Shown here in pieces: positions 9,607 through 16,784 of a DNA stretch of 64,000 nucleotides (position 1 is the first letter of the stretch; each line of letters begins with the position of its first letter). This DNA comes from CAXTPV01 sp965276715 (GTDB lineage Bacteria > Pseudomonadota > Alphaproteobacteria > Acetobacterales > Acetobacteraceae), in assembly GCA_965276715.1 (NCBI GenBank), contig OZ255622.1, positions 434,001 through 498,000 of the forward strand, read 5' to 3'. The translations under genes were made by a program, and so were the position numbers. Under the pieces are notes generated by a model that was given only the letters and a program-made list of their open reading frames with translations, was not told the origin of the DNA and did not search any database.

Positions 9607-9917
9607 CGTCGAACCTCCCGTCAAATTATCCATCGAGCTCTCATACAACGCCCGTTGTGATCGCCGATGCCGCGAACGCGATGTGCGTCGGTTGTTTGAC
9701 AGGAGCAAAACCGGGCAACTGCTCTCGACGATCGGGCTGATTGCCCAGACTTTGATCAACTCGAGCGTCGCAACATCCCCCGTCGTTCAAGTCGCAAGGT
9801 TTGTAAGCACACGTCGAGCCCTGCGGGCCGGTGGTCGGAATTCGGAAGCTGGCACGAGGCTTGCCGACAATGGACGACCAGGCGGTCACGAGGATTGCCA
9901 AAGCCAGGGAGCACGCA
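9607..9917. other. intergenic region between ALDH and Nit1 operon
   Basis: The 311 bp between divergent genes show no convincing coding capacity. The region holds the GGAGG ribosome site of the aldehyde dehydrogenase at its left edge and, near its right edge, a sigma-54 promoter (9850-9865) for the Nit1 operon. An imperfect inverted repeat (GGTTGTTT...AAAACC, 9690-9712) lies ~150 bp upstream of that promoter, a plausible distance for an enhancer-binding protein. It does not match the NtrC consensus well. Confidence 0.6.
9850..9865 (+). promoter_or_regulatory. sigma-54 (RpoN) promoter of the Nit1 operon
   Basis: The sequence TGGCACGAGGCTTGCC matches the -24/-12 consensus TGGCACG-N4-TTGC at every defined position, with the required 10-bp GG-to-GC spacing. 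Transcription would begin near 9876, giving a leader of about 40 nt before the ATG at 9918. A sigma-54 promoter needs an activator such as NtrC, which fits a cluster known to respond to nitrogen starvation in other bacteria. Confidence 0.85.
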
Positions 9918-10400
9918 ATGCCCGCCGTCGATTATCCCAAGCACAAGGCCGGGGACGCGCTGGTCGATTACGAGGAGAAGGTCTTCGAGGACGTCAAGGC
10001 CGAACCCGGCCAGAAGGCGCTCGTCGCCTTCCACACCGTCGCCTTCGAGGGATCGATCGGTCTGGTCAACCTGCTCCAGGCGACCCGCCTGCAGCGCAAG
10101 GGCTTCGAGACCTCGATCCTGCTCTACGGCCCCGGCGTGACGCTCGCGGTCATGCGCGGCTTCCCTCGTCTGGGCGACGAGGCCTTTCCCGGCCATCAGA
10201 ATTTCAACAACCAGCTCAAGAAGTTCATCGAAGAGGGCGGCAAGGTCTACGCGTGCCGCTTTTCGCTCCAGGCCCTGTATGGGCATGGCGAACCCTCACT
10301 GATGGAAGGTGTGCGCCCGATCAATCCTCTCGACGTCCTTGACTGCCTGCTCTTGCACAAGCGCGACAACGCGTTCGTCCTCGATACCTGGACCGTCTGA
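9918..10400 (+). CDS. MSMEG_0572/Sll0783 family nitrogen starvation response protein
   Basis: Protein of 160 aa starting MPAVDYPKHKAGDALVDYEE at an ATG with an AGGGAG ribosome site. It belongs to the small family that opens the Nit1 cluster (Sll0783 in Synechocystis, MSMEG_0572 in Mycolicibacterium). The family resembles DsrE-like alpha/beta folds; no catalytic motif is certain. Its loss in Synechocystis has been tied to nitrogen-starvation phenotypes. It is the first gene after the sigma-54 promoter and lies 7 bp ahead of the nitrilase gene. The open frame begins 87 bp further upstream, but that portion overlaps the predicted transcription start region. Confidence 0.92.
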   Translation: MPAVDYPKHKAGDALVDYEEKVFEDVKAEPGQKALVAFHTVAFEGSIGLVNLLQATRLQRKGFETSILLYGPGVTLAVMRGFPRLGDEAFPGHQNFNNQLKKFIEEGGKVYACRFSLQALYGHGEPSLMEGVRPINPLDVLDCLLLHKRDNAFVLDTWTV

Positions 10401-10407
10401 ACGCGCC

Positions 10408-11445
10408 ATGACGCGCCCCACATCAGGCGCTTCGACGATACGGGCCGCCGCGATCCAGCTCGCGCCGGTGCTCGAGAACGCGACCGGAACGGTCGAGAAA
10501 GTCTGCAACGCGATCGGCGATGCGGCCATCCGCGGCGTCGAATTTGCGGTCTTCCCGGAAAGCTTCGTTCCCTACTACCCGTACTTCTCCTTTGTCCGGC
10601 CCCCAGCCGCGATCGGCGCCGAGCATCTCCGCCTCTACGAGAACGCCCCCACCGTGCCGGGCCCCGCGATCGATGCCATCATCGACGCCGCTCGCAAGGC
10701 AGCCATGGTCGTCGTTCTCGGCATCAACGAGCGCGATCACGGCACGCTCTACAACACGCAGTTGATCATCGACTCCGACGGCAGCCTCAAGCTCAAGCGG
10801 CGCAAGATCACGCCCACCTACCACGAGCGCATGATCTGGGGCCAAGGCGACGGCGCCGGACTTGCCGTCGTCCACACCGCGGCCGGGCGCGTCGGCGCGC
10901 TCGCCTGCTGGGAGCACTACAACCCGCTCGCCCGCTACGCGCTGATGGCCCAGCACGAGGAAATCCACGCGGCCCAATTTCCCGGCTCGCTCGTGGGCCA
11001 GATCTTTGCCGATCAGATGGAAGTGACCATCCGTCATCACGCGCTCGAGTCCGGCTGCTTCGTGGTCAATTCCTGCGGCTGGCTGACCGACGACCAGGTC
11101 GCGTTCGTGACCAGGGACATCCCCGATGCAGAGCGGACGGCACTCACCGGCGGCGTGCGCGGCGGTAGCTTCACCGCCATCATCTCCCCCGAGGGCAGGC
11201 TGCTCGGCACACCGATCACCGCGGGCGAAGGCATGGTCATCGCCGACCTCGACATGTCGCTCATCACCAAGCGAAAGCGGATGATGGACAGCGTCGGCCA
11301 CTACGCCAGACCGGAGCTGCTCAGTCTCCAGCACGACACCAGGCCCGCCCGCACCAGGAGTGCCCATGAGCCTTCCAGCCTCGATCCCTCACGCGAGCCG
11401 CATGCTGATCACGGAGCTCCAGTCGTTCGGGATGCGGCTGACTGA
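10408..11445 (+). CDS. Nit6803-type nitrilase
   Basis: Protein of 345 aa in the carbon-nitrogen hydrolase superfamily. The catalytic triad is visible: Glu51 in FPESF, Lys133 in KRRKITPTYHE and Cys167 in ALACWEHYN. Homologues (Nit6803) hydrolyse nitriles to carboxylate plus ammonia as helical oligomers. Within the Nit1 cluster the natural substrate is unknown. The start at 10408 was chosen because it follows the upstream stop by 7 bp. The last ~27 residues extend past the usual family end and overlap the radical SAM gene by 80 bp in another frame, an unusually long overlap for this operon. Confidence 0.95.
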   Translation: MTRPTSGASTIRAAAIQLAPVLENATGTVEKVCNAIGDAAIRGVEFAVFPESFVPYYPYFSFVRPPAAIGAEHLRLYENAPTVPGPAIDAIIDAARKAAMVVVLGINERDHGTLYNTQLIIDSDGSLKLKRRKITPTYHERMIWGQGDGAGLAVVHTAAGRVGALACWEHYNPLARYALMAQHEEIHAAQFPGSLVGQIFADQMEVTIRHHALESGCFVVNSCGWLTDDQVAFVTRDIPDAERTALTGGVRGGSFTAIISPEGRLLGTPITAGEGMVIADLDMSLITKRKRMMDSVGHYARPELLSLQHDTRPARTRSAHEPSSLDPSREPHADHGAPVVRDAAD

Positions 11446-12469
11446 CGACGCCGCCTCGGGCAGCCGCCGCGGCGGCGCCGGCCCCTCGGATCACCGCGCC
11501 GTCACCATCGCCGGCCAGACCGTCATGGTCCCGATCCACACCGCGCAGGCGACGCGCTCGCCGTTAGTGGCCGACGCGTCCGGCGACCTCACCCGAGATG
11601 GCGTGCCGGTCGCCAACATCGCATTCCCCGCGCCGCCGCGTTTCTACCGCCTGCAGACCTTCGACGGTATTCCCTATTGGAAGATCGCCCTCCTGCATGG
11701 ACGCGACGTGCTGGCCACCACCGTGCTTCAGGAGTGCATTCGATACCGCGACCGCGCCACGGCCTGCCAGTTCTGCGCCATCGGCCAGAGCCTGCGGAGC
11801 GGCCGCACCATCGCCCGCAAGACACCGTCCCAGCTCGCCGAGGTCGCGCGCGCCGCCGTCCTTCTCGACGGCGTGCGCCACATGGTGCTCACCACCGGCA
11901 CGCCCAACGTCGTCGACCGCGGCGCCGCGGTGCTCGCCGACAGTGCCGCCGCCATCAAGGCCGCCATCGACCTGCCGATCCAGGCGCAGTGCGAACCCCC
12001 GCGCGACCACGCCTGGTTCGAGCGCCTCCGCGCGGCCGGCGTCGACAGTCTCGGGATGCATCTCGAGGCCGCGACCGACGAGGTCCGTCGCCGCATCATG
12101 CCCGGCAAGGCAACCATCCCGATCGAACGGTATCTCGACGCCTTCGCCGCCGCCGTGGAGGTCTTCGGCCGCGGCCAGGTCAGCACCTACATCCTTGCCG
12201 GCCTCGGCGACACGCCCGACGATATCCTTGACCTGTCCCGGCGCCTGATCGAGCTCGGCGTCTATCCCTTCGTCGTCCCGTTCGTCCCGATCTCGGGCAC
12301 GCCGCTCGAGAACCATCCCGCCCCGACCCCGGCCTTCATGGGCGCCATCCTGGCGCCACTTGGCCGCATGCTCGCCGTGGCCCGGCTCCTCTCGTCCGAC
12401 ATCAAGGCCGGCTGCGGCAAATGCGGCGCCTGCTCCAGCCTCTCAACCTACGAGAAGATCGCCGCATGA
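11366..12469 (+). CDS. MSMEG_0568 family radical SAM protein
   Basis: Protein of 367 aa. The putative cluster-binding cysteines are Cys124, Cys134 and Cys137 (CX9CX2C), wider than the canonical CX3CX2C. A second cysteine group at the C-terminus (Cys350, Cys353, Cys356) could bind an auxiliary cluster. The family is a fixed member of the Nit1 cluster; the reaction is unknown. The ATG at 11366 has an AGGAG site 5 bp upstream and was preferred over a GTG two codons earlier. Its start lies inside the nitrilase gene and its stop overlaps the next ATG (ATGA), so translation is coupled on both sides. Confidence 0.93.
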   Translation: MSLPASIPHASRMLITELQSFGMRLTDDAASGSRRGGAGPSDHRAVTIAGQTVMVPIHTAQATRSPLVADASGDLTRDGVPVANIAFPAPPRFYRLQTFDGIPYWKIALLHGRDVLATTVLQECIRYRDRATACQFCAIGQSLRSGRTIARKTPSQLAEVARAAVLLDGVRHMVLTTGTPNVVDRGAAVLADSAAAIKAAIDLPIQAQCEPPRDHAWFERLRAAGVDSLGMHLEAATDEVRRRIMPGKATIPIERYLDAFAAAVEVFGRGQVSTYILAGLGDTPDDILDLSRRLIELGVYPFVVPFVPISGTPLENHPAPTPAFMGAILAPLGRMLAVARLLSSDIKAGCGKCGACSSLSTYEKIAA

Positions 12470-13035
12470 ACCTCTACACCGACCCGATCATTCCATTCCG
12501 CCCCGCCGACTTCCAGGTCAAGCGCGCCGAGATGCCCTTCGAGATCCTCGGCCACCATCGCCTCCGCCACCGGACCTTCGTCATCGAACAGTGCCTGTTC
12601 GAAAGCAACGATCGTGATGCGAACGACGACGTCGCGATTCCGATCGTCGCCGTCTCCTGCCTGCTCGGCGATCCCGACGAGGTGATGGGCGCCGTGCGCA
12701 TCCACGAGCCATCGGCCGGCCATTGGTGGGGTTCACGCCTCGCCGTCGCCTCCCACCTGCGCGGGGGCGCCCAGCTCGGCGCCGAATTGATCCGTTTCGC
12801 CGTCGGCACCGCGCATGCCGAGGGATGCACGAGCTTCCGCGCCCACGTCCAGTCGCAGAACGTCCCCCTGTTCGAGCGTCTTGCCTGGCGGACTGTGGAC
12901 GAACTCGTGCTGCATGGCCGTCCACACGCGCTGATGCAAGCCGACCTCTCGCGCTACCCGCCCATCTCGCTGCCGACGATCCGCCACCTGCCGCTCGTGA
13001 GCCCGGCGCGCCGGGCGGCTCGCCGCGCCGCCTGA
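12466..13035 (+). CDS. MSMEG_0567/Sll0786 family N-acetyltransferase
   Basis: Protein of 189 aa with a GNAT-type fold: the HRLRHRTFVIEQ opening and a cofactor-binding region around LRGGAQLGAELI. It is the acetyltransferase of the Nit1 cluster, predicted to acylate an amine of the unknown cluster product or intermediate. The TGA shares its last base with the ATG of the next gene (TGATG). The basic tail (SPARRAARRAA) is a local feature. In some relatives this domain is fused to the AIR-synthase-like domain encoded immediately downstream, which supports joint function. Confidence 0.92.
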   Translation: MNLYTDPIIPFRPADFQVKRAEMPFEILGHHRLRHRTFVIEQCLFESNDRDANDDVAIPIVAVSCLLGDPDEVMGAVRIHEPSAGHWWGSRLAVASHLRGGAQLGAELIRFAVGTAHAEGCTSFRAHVQSQNVPLFERLAWRTVDELVLHGRPHALMQADLSRYPPISLPTIRHLPLVSPARRAARRAA

Positions 13036-13988
13036 TGCCGCTCGACGCCGCCATGCTGCGCGCCGCGCGCGGCATTGCCCACAAGACCGGCATCGCACCG
13101 GTGCTCGCGCGCCTTGGCATCGAGGGCCGTCCCGACATCGGCGTCGGCGACGATTGCGCCGTCATCGACGACCGGGACGGCTTCCTGCTTCTTGCCATCG
13201 AGGGCTTCCTCAACGAATTTGTCGCGAGCGACCCCTGGTTTGCCGGCTACTGCGGTGTGATGGTCAATGCGAGCGATGTCGCCGCGATGGGCGGCAGGCC
13301 GATCGCTGTCGTCGACGCCCTCTGGAGCGAGAGCGACGCGGCCGCCTCGCCCATCCTCGACGGTCTCGCCGTTGGCGCGCACGCCTACGGCATCCCGATC
13401 GTCGGCGGCCACACCAACACCCGCAACGACCGCTCCCAGTTGTCTGTGGCCATTCTCGGCCGCGCCAGCCGCCTGATCAGCAGCTTCGCCGCCGAGCCCG
13501 GGCAGGTCCTGCTCGCCGCCATCGACCTGCGCGGCCGCCTGCGCACGCCCGCTGCCTGGTGGGACGCCAGCAGCCACGTCACCGACTTCGGCCGCCTGCG
13601 TGCCGACCTCGAGATCCTGCCCGCCCTCGCCGAGGACGGCCTGGTCGGCGCCGGCAAGGACATCAGCATGGGCGGCCTGATCGGCACCGCCCTCATGTTC
13701 GCCGAAGCCTCCGGTGTCGGTCTCGCGATCGATCCCGATCGTGTGCCGCGCCCGGAACACGTCGAGTTGGCGCTCTGGCTTACCTGCTTTCCGAGCTTCG
13801 GCTACCTGCTGACCGCGCAATCCACCAATGCGGGCGCCATCATCGCCCGTTTCGCCGCACGCGGCATCGACTGCGCCGCGATCGGCGTCTGCGACGACAG
13901 CCGCCTGGTCCGCCTCGCCACCGGCGAGATCATCTGGGACTTCAACCGCGACACCCTGATCGGGTGCCGCCCGATCGCCTCTGTCTAG
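13035..13988 (+). CDS. Sll0787 family AIR synthase-like (PurM fold) protein
   Basis: Protein of 317 aa. The N-terminal motif IGVGDDCAVID and the later ASDVAAMGG are typical of the PurM/SelD/ThiL superfamily, whose members use ATP to activate or phosphorylate a substrate. It is a constant Nit1 cluster member with unknown substrate. Asp residues in GDDCA likely coordinate Mg-ATP by analogy with ThiL and SelD. The start ATG overlaps the acetyltransferase stop by one base. A longer upstream open frame exists but overlaps the acetyltransferase and is not used. Confidence 0.92.
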   Translation: MPLDAAMLRAARGIAHKTGIAPVLARLGIEGRPDIGVGDDCAVIDDRDGFLLLAIEGFLNEFVASDPWFAGYCGVMVNASDVAAMGGRPIAVVDALWSESDAAASPILDGLAVGAHAYGIPIVGGHTNTRNDRSQLSVAILGRASRLISSFAAEPGQVLLAAIDLRGRLRTPAAWWDASSHVTDFGRLRADLEILPALAEDGLVGAGKDISMGGLIGTALMFAEASGVGLAIDPDRVPRPEHVELALWLTCFPSFGYLLTAQSTNAGAIIARFAARGIDCAAIGVCDDSRLVRLATGEIIWDFNRDTLIGCRPIASV

Positions 13989-13994
13989 ATCCCC

Positions 13995-15146
13995 GTGCAG
14001 GTCGCCCTTTTCGCCCATTCGACCAATCCGCGCGGCGGCGTCGTCCATGCGCTCGAGCTGGCCGAGGCTCTGACCGAGCTTGGCCATGACGCGACAATCC
14101 TGGCACCCGACAGCGAGGGGCGCGGATTCTTCCGTCGCACCACCACCCGGCAGCAAACCATTCCCGCGGCCCGCTGCTCCGACCTGATCGACCTTGTCGC
14201 CACTCGCATCATCGAGATCGCGGACCATGTCCTCGACCATCCCGAACACACGTTCGATGTCTGGCACGCGCACTGCTCGATCACCGGCAACGCGCTCGCG
14301 CGGCTCAAACGCCTCGGACGGATCCGAGGCTTCACGCGAACCGTCCATCACCTCGATCATTTCACCGACCCTCGACTCGCCGCCTGGCAGCGAATTGGCA
14401 TCGAGGAAGCCGACCAGGTCCTGACCGTCAGCCAGCGCTCGCAGGCATCCTTGAGACAGACATTCGGGATCGAGGCCGCCTGCATCGGCAACGGCGTCGG
14501 CTCGCGCTTCGCTCCGAATGGCGACGACGATGGCGCGCTGCGTATGCGCTTGAACCTCAGCGAGCACGATGCGAGAGAGCCGCCGTTCCCGATCTATCTT
14601 GCCGTCGGCGGCATCGAAGCCCGCAAGAACACGACCGCGATCCTGCGCGCTTTTCTGCGCATCCACGCCGACCTTCCAGCCGGACGGCTGATCGTGGCGG
14701 GCGGCGCGAGCCTGCTCGACCACAGCGCGGCACGCGGCGAGTTCGACGACGTCCTCGCCCGCTCGGACGCGGCGGACGCCGTCACTCTCGCCGGCGTCAT
14801 CGAGGACGACGCGATGCCCGCGCTCTACCGCATCGCCGACGCCTTCGTCTTTCCGTCACTCGTCGAAGGTTTCGGTCTGTGTCCGCTCGAGGCCATGGCC
14901 TGCGGCACGCCCACCATCGTCTCCGACACCGCCCCCTTCAATGAACATTTCGAGCAGCATGAAACGATCTGGGCCAACCCGCACGACGTTTCCTCGATCG
15001 AGGCCGCGATGCGCATGGCGCTCGATCCCTCAACGCGCGCGCGCCTGAGCCTCTCAGGTCCCGGGACCGCCTCGCGCTTCGCCTGGTCCGACGTCGCCTG
15101 CCGCCATCTCGATCTCTATCGCACGAGCGCCCGAGCCCATGCCTGA
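13995..15146 (+). CDS. MSMEG_0565 family glycosyltransferase
   Basis: Protein of 383 aa, a GT4-type (GT-B fold) glycosyltransferase. The N-terminal domain opens with TNPRGGVVHALELAEAL. The C-terminal domain has the nucleotide-sugar motif FPSLVEGFGLCPLEAMACG (E-X7-E) near residue 300. It is the glycosyltransferase of the Nit1 cluster; both acceptor and donor are unknown, but its presence implies the product is glycosylated. It starts at GTG, 6 bp after the previous stop. It overlaps the next gene by 8 bp. Confidence 0.92.
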   Translation: MQVALFAHSTNPRGGVVHALELAEALTELGHDATILAPDSEGRGFFRRTTTRQQTIPAARCSDLIDLVATRIIEIADHVLDHPEHTFDVWHAHCSITGNALARLKRLGRIRGFTRTVHHLDHFTDPRLAAWQRIGIEEADQVLTVSQRSQASLRQTFGIEAACIGNGVGSRFAPNGDDDGALRMRLNLSEHDAREPPFPIYLAVGGIEARKNTTAILRAFLRIHADLPAGRLIVAGGASLLDHSAARGEFDDVLARSDAADAVTLAGVIEDDAMPALYRIADAFVFPSLVEGFGLCPLEAMACGTPTIVSDTAPFNEHFEQHETIWANPHDVSSIEAAMRMALDPSTRARLSLSGPGTASRFAWSDVACRHLDLYRTSARAHA

Positions 15147-15438
15147 AATGCTCTTCCGTCTCCGCTGGCCCGACGCCAGCGAGACCACGCACTATTCGCC
15201 ATCGCTGGTGATCGAGGAGCATTTCGCTCTGGGCCAATCCTATGAGCTCGCCGACTTCCTGGCACGCAGCAGGGTCGCGCTGCGCATCGCGAGCGATCGC
15301 GTCGAGGCGAGGTATGGCATGCCCTGCGGTCGTGCGATCGGGCAGTCGCACGCGATCGCGCGGCTTGGCGCCGCCTTCGACGGCGGTCAGGTCACCATCC
15401 TCGCCTTCGATCGCCCAGGGCGAGAGGCCGCGCGATGA
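15139..15438 (+). CDS. MSMEG_0570 family nitrogen starvation response protein
   Basis: Small protein of 99 aa, MPEMLFRLRWPDASETTHYS, the typical opening of the MSMEG_0570 family. No catalytic motif is visible; the fold is predicted alpha/beta. It is a conserved accessory member of the Nit1 cluster of unknown role. It begins 8 bp inside the glycosyltransferase gene. Its stop overlaps the ATG of the flavoprotein gene (ATGA), so it is translated as part of the coupled operon. Confidence 0.9.
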   Translation: MPEMLFRLRWPDASETTHYSPSLVIEEHFALGQSYELADFLARSRVALRIASDRVEARYGMPCGRAIGQSHAIARLGAAFDGGQVTILAFDRPGREAAR

Positions 15439-16784
15439 ACGCGTCAACCGAGCGCCACCTGGGCGCCACCCTCCCAGCGCAGACCGGGATCGTCGTCATC
15501 GGCGCTGGCCAGGCCGGACTTTCGATGAGCTGGCAACTCAAGCAGCGCGCCATTCCCCACGTGGTCATCGACCGGAACGCGCCCGGCCATGCATGGCGCG
15601 CGGAGCGATGGGACACGTTCTGCCTGGTCACCCCGAACTGGCAATGCCAGCTTCCCGGCTTCCCCTACGCCGGCAATGATCCGCACGGCTTCATGCCGCG
15701 CGACGACATCGTGGCCTACCTCGAATCCTACGCGGCCTCCTTCGATCCGCCGTTGCACACGGGCGTCGAGGTCACTCGCGTTGCCCGCCAGCCGTCCGGC
15801 GGCTTCCTGACCGAAACCACCGCCGGGCCCATCCGCTCCCAAGGGGTCGTTGTCGCGACGGGCGGCTATCACGATCCGATCACGCTCCCGGCCGCCCGGA
15901 CGCTCGATGCGGCAATCCTGCAGATCGACGCGTCGGACTACAAGAACCCGGGACAGATGCCGCCAGGCGCGATTCTCGTGGTCGGCAGCGGTCAGTCCGG
16001 TTGCCAGATCGCCGAGGATCTGCATCTCGCCGGTCGCATCACCCATCTCTGCGTCGGCGAGGCGCCCCGGGTCGCCCGCCGCTATCGCGGCCGCGACGTC
16101 GTGGAGTGGCTTCACCTGATGAGCTTCTACGACATGCCCGTCGAGAACCATCCGCTTCGTGAGGGCGTGCGCGACAACACCAACCACTACGTGACCGGCC
16201 GCGACGGCGGTCGCGACATCGACTTGCGCGCGCACGCATCAAGCGGCATGCACCTGCATGGCCGCCTCGCCGACGCGCACGGCACCGCCATCCGCTTCGA
16301 TCCGGATCTCGGCCTGAACCTCGACCGGGCTGACGCCAGCAACGAGGCCATCAAGCGCTCGATCGATGCGTGGATCGCCAGGAATGATGTCGATGCTCCG
16401 ATCGAACCGCCCTATCAGCCGATCTGGCATCCCCCGGCCGATCTGAAGCTGACGCTCGATACACGGCAGGACGGCATCGCCAGCGTCGTCTGGTGTGTCG
16501 GCTACCGGATGAATTTCGATTGGATCGACGCGCCGATCTTCGACGAAAAGCACCGCCCACGTCACACCAGGGGCGTGACCGATGTCGAAGGCCTGTACTT
16601 CCTCGGACTGCCCTGGCTTCACACCTGGGGCTCGGGCCGCTTCTCCGGCGTCGCGCGAGATGCCGAACATCTCGCCAGCCAGATCACGGCCAGGGCGCGC
16701 GACGAGCAACGACCTGTCATGTCGTCCCGGTCGAAAACACGTTCCGTGTCGTCAACTGGCTCATCGTCACGCCATCGAGGATGA
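15435..16784 (+). CDS. MSMEG_0569 family flavin-dependent oxidoreductase
   Basis: Protein of 449 aa related to flavin monooxygenases. The FAD motif VVIGAGQAGLSMS lies near residue 17 and the NADPH motif VVGSGQSGCQIAED near residue 182. It closes the Nit1 cluster and presumably hydroxylates or oxidises the cluster intermediate in the cytosol. The C-terminal ~25 residues are Ser/Arg-rich and look non-conserved. Its 3' end overlaps the convergent RTX gene by 68 bp. That is unusual here and may mean the true stop context has drifted. Confidence 0.92.
   Translation: MNASTERHLGATLPAQTGIVVIGAGQAGLSMSWQLKQRAIPHVVIDRNAPGHAWRAERWDTFCLVTPNWQCQLPGFPYAGNDPHGFMPRDDIVAYLESYAASFDPPLHTGVEVTRVARQPSGGFLTETTAGPIRSQGVVVATGGYHDPITLPAARTLDAAILQIDASDYKNPGQMPPGAILVVGSGQSGCQIAEDLHLAGRITHLCVGEAPRVARRYRGRDVVEWLHLMSFYDMPVENHPLREGVRDNTNHYVTGRDGGRDIDLRAHASSGMHLHGRLADAHGTAIRFDPDLGLNLDRADASNEAIKRSIDAWIARNDVDAPIEPPYQPIWHPPADLKLTLDTRQDGIASVVWCVGYRMNFDWIDAPIFDEKHRPRHTRGVTDVEGLYFLGLPWLHTWGSGRFSGVARDAEHLASQITARARDEQRPVMSSRSKTRSVSSTGSSSRHRG

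Noticed and set aside
9690..9712. Imperfect inverted repeat as an NtrC enhancer site
   Set aside because: The position is suitable, but the half-sites GGTTGTTT/AAAACC do not match the GCAC-N7-GTGC-type consensus. It is mentioned only as a weak candidate.
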